Below are positions 51,865-56,712 of a DNA stretch of 56,712 nt, piece by piece (within the stretch, counting starts at the first letter, position 1; every line of letters starts with the position of its first letter). The notes beneath the pieces are model-generated. The model saw nothing but the letters and a program-made list of their open reading frames with translations, ran no database searches and had not been told where the DNA came from. A program made the translations under genes and the position numbers. Location: positions 1 through 56,712 of the forward strand of contig NZ_RKST01000028.1 in assembly GCF_003934165.1 (NCBI RefSeq), in the 5' to 3' direction. Source of the DNA: Borborobacter arsenicus (lineage in GTDB: Bacteria; Pseudomonadota; Alphaproteobacteria; Rhizobiales; Rhizobiaceae).

Positions 51865-52875
51865 CTATGGGCGCGGTTTGACTGCATGTCTAAGAAAAAT
51901 CAACACGCCGTCGAGCTGCGACACGACGATTTCGGCGTCATTGCAGGCGAGGACAGCAACCGGGCGGGTCAACCCGCCTAGAAGTGTCTGTCTTTTACCG
52001 GTCGCAGGGTTCAACGAGATGAGCTTTCCGGTCCCGGAAGTCCATGAGCCAGCCTGATCGAAAGTGCCATGCTCAAGGACCAGCATCTCGCCCTTCTGAT
52101 CGAACGTGATGTCGACTGGAGCATTCAGATCGACCGCCTCGATACGGACGGTGTTCACTTTGCCCGCATCGAGAAGGGAGACGATACGGCCGCTACCCGC
52201 GACAAAAGGAAATCCGCCGAACAGGGAAACGTAAAGGCGGCCGTCATGGGCGGCAATGCCGGTCGGGACGGCATCGGTCTCGTAGTGCCGCTTGTCGCCG
52301 AACTCGGTCGGAGACAAGGCCGTCAGTTCCTGGCCGCTGACTGTCAACCGGGCGAAGGTAAAAAGCGATACCTTGGCGCCGTCGCCAGAAAGACGTTCGA
52401 TCGAATTCCGCGCAGCATCGACGACATAGATCATCTCGCCAAATAGGGCAAAATCGTAGGGGTTCCAGAAATCGTTGCTGACGGCCCTGACCACTGCACT
52501 TTCGTCGACTTCGAGAACCGCGTGGTCGTTCGGACCATCTTTTTGGTCGGCCGGTGTCCAGCCCTGGGCAACAAGGTAGTTGTCGCCGCGGCGTGCCACT
52601 CGGTAGGGACCGGTCGGGTCGCCGATCACATCCTTGCCATGAGGCAGGATTGGGCCGAAGGCGATAAAACGGCCATCCGGCGTGCGCCGATACAGCCGGC
52701 CGTCGGCAAGATCCGTAACAAGAAGCGCGCCGCCGTCATGCGCGAGCCCAGCGAAGATTGCCCCTGGCTTTCGAATGATTTCGACATCGTATCCGGGCGC
52801 CGCCCTTGGCTCGGCAAATCCGGGCGTTGCCATCGCCATGAATGCGAGGGCCATCAGTCCTGAGAGCGCACGCAT
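51865..52875 (-). CDS. Secreted ScyD/ScyE-like beta-propeller protein
   Basis: 336 residues from the ATG at 52875 (CCGGAGG upstream; overlaps the preceding gene by 22 bases). Signal peptide at residues 1-21 (ALSGLMALAFMAMATPGFA). The rest is a six-bladed propeller of NHL/SMP-30-like character: AGLAHDGGALLVTDLADGRLYRR, DPTGPYRVARRGDNYLVA, NDFWNPYDFALFGEMIYVVDAARNSI and APVDITFDQKGEMLVLEH. These match the ScyD/ScyE family, named after proteins near scytonemin genes, whose general role is unknown. The Asn/Asp pattern could bind a metal, as in lactonases. It is the end of an ABC operon. Confidence 0.75.
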   Translation of the reverse strand: MRALSGLMALAFMAMATPGFAEPRAAPGYDVEIIRKPGAIFAGLAHDGGALLVTDLADGRLYRRTPDGRFIAFGPILPHGKDVIGDPTGPYRVARRGDNYLVAQGWTPADQKDGPNDHAVLEVDESAVVRAVSNDFWNPYDFALFGEMIYVVDAARNSIERLSGDGAKVSLFTFARLTVSGQELTALSPTEFGDKRHYETDAVPTGIAAHDGRLYVSLFGGFPFVAGSGRIVSLLDAGKVNTVRIEAVDLNAPVDITFDQKGEMLVLEHGTFDQAGSWTSGTGKLISLNPATGKRQTLLGGLTRPVAVLACNDAEIVVSQLDGVLIFLRHAVKPRP

Positions 52876-53606
52876 CGAAAGCCTCCGGTGGCGGCAAAGC
52901 GGAAGTCGGGATCGTAGGCGAGCCGGTAGGTGGTGCTGAGGCGACTGGGATCGCTGTTCCAGGCGCCGCCGCGAAGCACGCGGTACTTGCCAGCAATATC
53001 GGGCGATGTCCCGCCGCTGTAGGGTGCATAAAAATCGCGGGTCCACTCCCACACATTGCCGACAAGGTTGAGCAGGTGTTCCTTGCTTGCACCTTTTGGA
53101 AACGAGCGGGCGGGCGCGGTCATGTCATAGCCGTCGCTGTTATCGGCGCGGCAACAGGGACTACCTCCGCCGTTGGCACGCATGGCATCAACCGGCAGAT
53201 TGCCCCAGGGAAAGAGAGCACCGCCCATGCCGCGCGCCGCGCGCTCATACTCCTGCTCGGATGGGAGCCGCAGGCCGTGATAGGCGCAAAATGCCTCGGC
53301 GTCCGAAAAGCTGACGCCGACGACAGGGCGGTCGGGCAGGCCGAGACTGGGATGCCCGCTGTAAAAGGGCGCACGATGCCCGGTTGCATCCACGAAGCGC
53401 TGATATTGCGCATTGGTGATCTCTATTTCGTTCATAGCGAAGGCCTTGCCTTCGACGATGCGTTGGGGCCTCTCGTTCTCCTTGCCTGCGTCGCTACCGA
53501 AGACGAATGGACCTGCCGTTATATCTATAAGCGGATTGCCAGGAATCGTCTCCCCGCCGGCTGTCGCGCTGGCGACCCATATGAGCGCTGCCACGGCGGA
53601 GAACAT
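52854..53606 (-). CDS. SUMF1/formylglycine-generating-enzyme-like exported protein
   Basis: 250 residues from the ATG at 53606, one base after the ATPase stop. Signal peptide at residues 1-18 (FSAVAALIWVASATAGG), so periplasmic. The fold is SUMF1-like: FVFGSDAGKENERPQ, the conserved NAQYQRFVDATG, FSDAEAFCAYHGLRLPSEQEYERAARG, then WEWTRDFY and LRGGAWNSDPSRL and a final GFRCV. True formylglycine enzymes have two catalytic Cys just after the RGG; here these are absent, so sulfatase activation is not expected. It may be a carbohydrate-binding or structural relative. Position in an ABC transporter operon is unusual. Confidence 0.8.
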   Translation of the reverse strand: MFSAVAALIWVASATAGGETIPGNPLIDITAGPFVFGSDAGKENERPQRIVEGKAFAMNEIEITNAQYQRFVDATGHRAPFYSGHPSLGLPDRPVVGVSFSDAEAFCAYHGLRLPSEQEYERAARGMGGALFPWGNLPVDAMRANGGGSPCCRADNSDGYDMTAPARSFPKGASKEHLLNLVGNVWEWTRDFYAPYSGGTSPDIAGKYRVLRGGAWNSDPSRLSTTYRLAYDPDFRFAATGGFRCVRSQD

Positions 53607-53607
53607 C

Positions 53608-54672
53608 TTAGAAATCGACGCGATTTTGACTCTTGCGATCAAAGAGAAACACCCGTTCCGGTGCGAAGCTGACATTCACCATTTGGTCGAAATCTCCAAC
53701 GAAGCTCTTGTCGGCGCGAAGCGTGAAAAGCGAGTCTCCTGCACGCACCGTGACGAGCGTGCTTTCGCCGGTCAGTTCGACCGAATAGATCGGGGCGGTG
53801 ACATTGGCCTTCCCACTTCCGCCAGGAAGCAAGTGGGCGTCCTCCGGGCGAACGCCGAGCACCGCATCCGCGACGTTCGAATGCCCAAGGCCACCGATCT
53901 TGATACCGCCAGCGCTTGTGAAGGCGCCGTCGCTGACTTCCCCGTCGATCAGATTCATCGGTGGTGAGCCGATGAACCCGGCCACGAAAAGGGTGCGTGG
54001 GTTATTATAGATCTCTTTCGGTGTACCAAGCTGCTCAATCACCCCCCTACTCATTACCGCCACCCGGTGGGCAAGCGTCATCGCCTCGATCTGGTCGTGG
54101 GTGACGTAGATCGTCGTCACCTGCAACTCGTGCTGAAGGTGCTTGAGTTCAGCCCGCATCTGCACGCGCAGCTTGGCATCCAGATTGGAGAGCGGTTCGT
54201 CCATGAGGAAGACCTTGGGGGTGCGGATAATGGCACGGGCGAGTGCGACGCGCTGGCGCTGTCCGCCGGAGAGTTCCTTCGGCAGCCTGTCAAGCAGGCG
54301 ATCGAGCTCGACCCGCCGTGCGACCTCCATGACCATCTGCCGCCGCTTCTCCTCTGGCACCTTACGGATCTTCAATGGGTATCCGATGTTGTCCGCGACG
54401 CTGAAATGCGGGTAAAGCGCATAGGACTGGAACACCATCGCGACGTCTCGATATTTCGGCAGCACGTCGTTGACCCGGTCACCGCCAATGAAGATGTCGC
54501 CAGCGCTGACCTCTTCCAGGCCGGCGACCATGCGCATCGTCGTGGTCTTGCCGCAGCCCGAAGGTCCGAGCAAAACAAGGAACTCCTTGTCGCGCACCTC
54601 GAGATTCAGGTCGTTTACGGCGATGAATTCGCCGAATTTCTTGACCACGCCCTGGAAAGTGACCGAGGTCAT
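53608..54672 (-). CDS. ABC transporter ATPase, UgpC/MalK type
   Basis: 354 residues. Walker A GPSGCGKTT at about 37-45, Q-loop in AMVFQSYALYPH, signature LSGGQRQRV, Walker [13 protein letters not shown] and switch THDQIE. The TOBE-type C-terminal domain (about 240-350) contains GVRPEDAHLL and EPVERVFLFD-like elements. It pairs with the two permease genes directly upstream (gap 3 bases). No periplasmic binding protein gene is present in this window. Confidence 0.92.
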   Translation of the reverse strand: MTSVTFQGVVKKFGEFIAVNDLNLEVRDKEFLVLLGPSGCGKTTTMRMVAGLEEVSAGDIFIGGDRVNDVLPKYRDVAMVFQSYALYPHFSVADNIGYPLKIRKVPEEKRRQMVMEVARRVELDRLLDRLPKELSGGQRQRVALARAIIRTPKVFLMDEPLSNLDAKLRVQMRAELKHLQHELQVTTIYVTHDQIEAMTLAHRVAVMSRGVIEQLGTPKEIYNNPRTLFVAGFIGSPPMNLIDGEVSDGAFTSAGGIKIGGLGHSNVADAVLGVRPEDAHLLPGGSGKANVTAPIYSVELTGESTLVTVRAGDSLFTLRADKSFVGDFDQMVNVSFAPERVFLFDRKSQNRVDF

Positions 54673-54675
54673 CGC

Positions 54676-55524
54676 TCAACCCTTGACCGCGCCGAAGGAG
54701 ATACCGCGCACGAGGTGCTTTTGGACGATAAAGGCGAAGATCATGATCGGGATGCAGGCGGTAAAACCAGCCGCACTGATCTCGCCCCAATAGGTACTGT
54801 ACTGCGTCACGCGCCCGGCGATGCCGATAGGCAGGGTTTGCGACCTTTCGGTCAGGGTCAGCACCAGGGCAAGCAGGAATTCGTTCCACGAAATGATCAG
54901 GCAGAAAATGGCGGTGGCTGCGAGACCGGGCCGAGCGAGCGGCAAGGCGACGTGCAGAAAGGCGCCCCACCGCGTGTCGCCGTCAACCATCGCCGCTTCC
55001 TCAAGTTCGACGGGCAGATCCTGGAAATAGCTTTTCATCATCCATGTGGCGAAAGGCAGGTTGAACGCCGTGTAGGCGATGATCACAGCCGGCTTGGTGT
55101 TCAGCATGCCGAGGTAATTGAACGCGATATAGAGCGGGATGATTGTGACGATGGGCGGCATCATGCGCGTCGAGAGAATCCAGAAGGAGATCTGGTAACG
55201 CCATCTGCCCGGATATTGGAACCGGGCGAGCGCATAGCCGGCCATGGAGCCGAAGACGACCGAGACGAGCGTGGTCGATGCAGCGATGATCAGGCTGTTC
55301 AGCGCATAGATGAGGAAAGGCCGCTCGATGAATGCGGCATGATAGTGCTTCAGGGTCGGGTTGGAAGGCAACCACTGCGGCGGAATCGAGAAGATGTCGA
55401 TGTCGTATTTGAACGAATTGGCCGCGATCCAATAGACCGGGAACAGGGTGATCACAAGCGCCACCGCGATCGTCACATAGGCGCCGATGCGTTGGATATC
55501 GATGCTCGTTCTGCCGCGCGGCAT
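54676..55524 (-). CDS. Carbohydrate ABC transporter permease (MalG type)
   Basis: 282 residues from the ATG at 55524, preceded by AGGAG; the longer open frame lacks such a start. Six membrane helices. EAA loop: LEEAAMVDGDTRWGAFLHVALPLARPG. The C-terminal half has FCLIISWNEFLLALVLT, a MalG hallmark. It overlaps in function with the following permease gene's product to form the channel; 10 bases separate the two genes. Confidence 0.9.
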   Translation of the reverse strand: MPRGRTSIDIQRIGAYVTIAVALVITLFPVYWIAANSFKYDIDIFSIPPQWLPSNPTLKHYHAAFIERPFLIYALNSLIIAASTTLVSVVFGSMAGYALARFQYPGRWRYQISFWILSTRMMPPIVTIIPLYIAFNYLGMLNTKPAVIIAYTAFNLPFATWMMKSYFQDLPVELEEAAMVDGDTRWGAFLHVALPLARPGLAATAIFCLIISWNEFLLALVLTLTERSQTLPIGIAGRVTQYSTYWGEISAAGFTACIPIMIFAFIVQKHLVRGISFGAVKG

Positions 55525-55534
55525 ATCCGGACTC

Positions 55535-56440
55535 CTAGTCAGCCAGCCGCATGCGCTTGATAAACCATGTGCTGAATGCGACCGTCGCGAACAGCACGAA
55601 AAGGGAAATGGCAGCCGCATAGCTTGGATCGGCAAAGCGGTAGGCCACCTGGTAGATGTAGAGGCTGAGTGTCTTGGTTCGGTCGGCAGGTCCGCCACCG
55701 GTCAGGATGAAGACAAGGTCGAAAAGCCTCAGCGCATCCATGATCCGCAACAACAGGGCGATAGCGATCACCGGCTTCAGAAACGGAAGTGTCAGGTCCC
55801 AGAACTGACGCCAGGCCGAGGCTCCGTCGATCGCCGCGGCCTCGTAAGGCTCGTTCGGCAGGCTGGCCAATCCGGCAAGCATCAGCAGGAAGACAAAGGG
55901 CGTCCACTGCCAGACGTCGGCGACGACAACCGAAAACATCGCGAGATTGACGTCACCCGCCCAGGCTTGGAGCGGCAGGCCGAGCTGGAACATGATCTCG
56001 TTGAGGACGCCGAACTGCGGTTCGTAGATGAGTTTCCAAGTGATCGCCACCGCGACCGGCGGCAGCATCATCGGTAGCATCAGGACCGTCTTCAGGAAGT
56101 TCATCCGGCGGATGTAGCGGTCGAGCAGCAGGGCAAGACCGAGGCCCAGGAGGAACTCGGTGCCCACCGCAAAGACAGTGAATATCAGCGTGTTCCACAG
56201 GCCGACATGGAATTGCTCGTCGGTCAACAACCTGAGAAAATTGTCGACCCCCGCAAATTGCCACGGCAAATTTGGATTGGGGCTGATCCGCGTCGTTGCG
56301 GCAAAGATCATGTAGATCGACGGGAAGATGGTAAGCGTTAGAAGCACGAGCATGGCTGGCGCAAGCATCAGCACGCGCAGATGGCGTTCACGCCACCGCT
56401 CGAACGAATTTCCGAACTTCACACCGACGGAGACGGTCAT
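55535..56440 (-). CDS. Carbohydrate ABC transporter permease (MalF type)
   Basis: 301 residues from the ATG at 56440. A cytoplasmic start then six helices, with VLMLPMMLPPVAVAITWKLIYEP and the EAA loop YEAAAIDGASAWRQFWDLTLPFLKP. First gene of the visible operon; the C-terminus (FSTWFIKRMRLAD) is family-typical. The binding protein gene that normally comes first is missing here, and the sequence directly upstream shows repeat-like features instead, so it may lie elsewhere. Confidence 0.9.
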   Translation of the reverse strand: MTVSVGVKFGNSFERWRERHLRVLMLAPAMLVLLTLTIFPSIYMIFAATTRISPNPNLPWQFAGVDNFLRLLTDEQFHVGLWNTLIFTVFAVGTEFLLGLGLALLLDRYIRRMNFLKTVLMLPMMLPPVAVAITWKLIYEPQFGVLNEIMFQLGLPLQAWAGDVNLAMFSVVVADVWQWTPFVFLLMLAGLASLPNEPYEAAAIDGASAWRQFWDLTLPFLKPVIAIALLLRIMDALRLFDLVFILTGGGPADRTKTLSLYIYQVAYRFADPSYAAAISLFVLFATVAFSTWFIKRMRLAD

Positions 56441-56532
56441 GGGAAGTTCTGTCGCCAAATCGAGCCTATCATAACACGGTAGCCCCCTACCCACACCAGC
56501 CCATGCCTGTTGCCAAGGAACCCCAGCTGGAT

Positions 56533-56557
56533 GGAGCGGGATCCTTGATCCCGCTCC
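56533..56557. repeat. Perfect 11-bp inverted repeat
   Basis: GGAGCGGGATC, loop CTT, then the exact complement GATCCCGCTCC. No T-run follows on either strand, so it is not a standard terminator; it could be a protein-binding site, a transposon-derived hairpin or part of the nearby repeat. Confidence 0.6.
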
Positions 56558-56704
56558 ACACTAGAGCGGTTCAGCGTTTATCGGAATCGAATAGGATTGA
56601 ACGAAGCCGCTGACGCGGCATTTGGCAGGTCGGTTTGCGGTTGAGGCTTCTGTTTTGAAGGATTGCGGCTGTTGAAGCGCAATCTTGAGGACAGGAGTAA
56701 TGAG

Positions 56705-56712
56705 ATGGCCGA
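56705..56712 (+). CDS. Possible 5' end of a gene cut by the window edge
   Basis: ATG GCC GA preceded at seven bases by AGGAG, the best-spaced start at the right edge; an ATG at 56700 is an alternative. Only two full codons are visible, so no identity can be given. Confidence 0.25.

Larger units (their letters stand above)
56441..56712. other. Right-edge intergenic region with repeat-like sequence
   Basis: Upstream of the permease operon. Contains an exact hairpin (56533-56557), then CTAGAGCGGTTCAGCG at about 56561-56576, which resembles dispersed rhizobial intergenic sequence. It ends with a good ribosome site (AGGAG at 56693-56697) before ATG codons at 56700 and 56705. The promoter of the minus-strand ABC unit should lie at its left end. 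Confidence 0.35.

Noticed and set aside
54067-55560. 497-codon plus-strand frame opposite the ABC ATPase and permease
   Set aside because: Antisense shadow of two clearly functional genes.
1-56712. CRISPR arrays, tRNA or rRNA genes, phage genes
   Set aside because: No regularly spaced repeats, cloverleaf-like segments or phage structural genes were seen by eye; a covariance-model search was not possible.

Overview
The window reads as a chromosome or large-replicon segment of an alphaproteobacterium of the order Rhizobiales, most like Mesorhizobium or a close relative. This is a judgement from gene content and protein style: a second, rhizobial-type nuo cluster, an iolCDEB block, several carbohydrate ABC transporters, a BacA/SbmA-like ABC protein, DUF982 and rhizobial intergenic repeats. 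No alignment was run. I see no rRNA, tRNA, CRISPR array or prophage. Mobile DNA is limited to IS66 remnants at the extreme left and small repeats on the right.

Layout. (1) 1-820: the 3' end and right terminus of an IS66-family element that appears to sit inside a second IS66 tnpB gene, then about 600 bases without a convincing gene. (2) 0.8-1.8 kb: two small exported or membrane proteins. (3) 1.9-11.1 kb, minus strand: a ten-gene formate dehydrogenase locus. It runs from a lipoate-ligase-like protein through four little-known accessory proteins, a TorD-type chaperone and a 71-residue Tat-signal protein to the catalytic (Cys-type, Tat-exported), iron-sulfur and cytochrome b subunits. A polyferredoxin gene diverges from it. 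(4) 13.2-19.4 kb: a WD40-cytochrome c fusion, a decayed DUF982 gene, a BacA-like ABC protein and a membrane diguanylate cyclase. (5) 19.5-26 kb, minus strand: a sugar-acid ABC transporter with a D-erythronate dehydrogenase-like enzyme and a FadR-type regulator. (6) 26.5-45.5 kb: a complete but rearranged complex I set. nuoH-nuoI-CBS lie on the plus strand. nuoJ-K, an extra pump subunit, an 84-residue membrane protein, a NuoL-position pump, M and N, then A-B-C-D-E-F-G, lie on the minus strand. Genes for a metallo-beta-lactamase-fold hydrolase, a pterin dehydratase and an S-adenosylmethionine hydrolase sit at the break. (7) 45.9-51.6 kb: iolC-iolD-iolE, a 31-residue peptide gene, and iolB. (8) 51.9-56.4 kb, minus strand: an ABC transporter (two permeases and an ATPase) ending in a sulfatase-modifying-factor-like protein without catalytic cysteines and a secreted beta-propeller. 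(9) A hairpin, possible repeat sequence and perhaps the first codons of another gene at the right edge.

How the genes fit together. Formate oxidised in the periplasm would feed quinone through the cytochrome b subunit. The second complex I carries four antiporter-like subunits instead of three and an E. coli-like long NuoG, so it is probably of different ancestry from the housekeeping alphaproteobacterial enzyme. The transport and catabolic blocks (erythronate-type, myo-inositol, and one unknown solute) are typical of a soil or plant-associated heterotroph. The least described parts are the formate dehydrogenase accessory genes, the extended proton-pump module, the WD40-cytochrome c fusion, the iol small peptide and the ABC-linked SUMF1-like and propeller pair.
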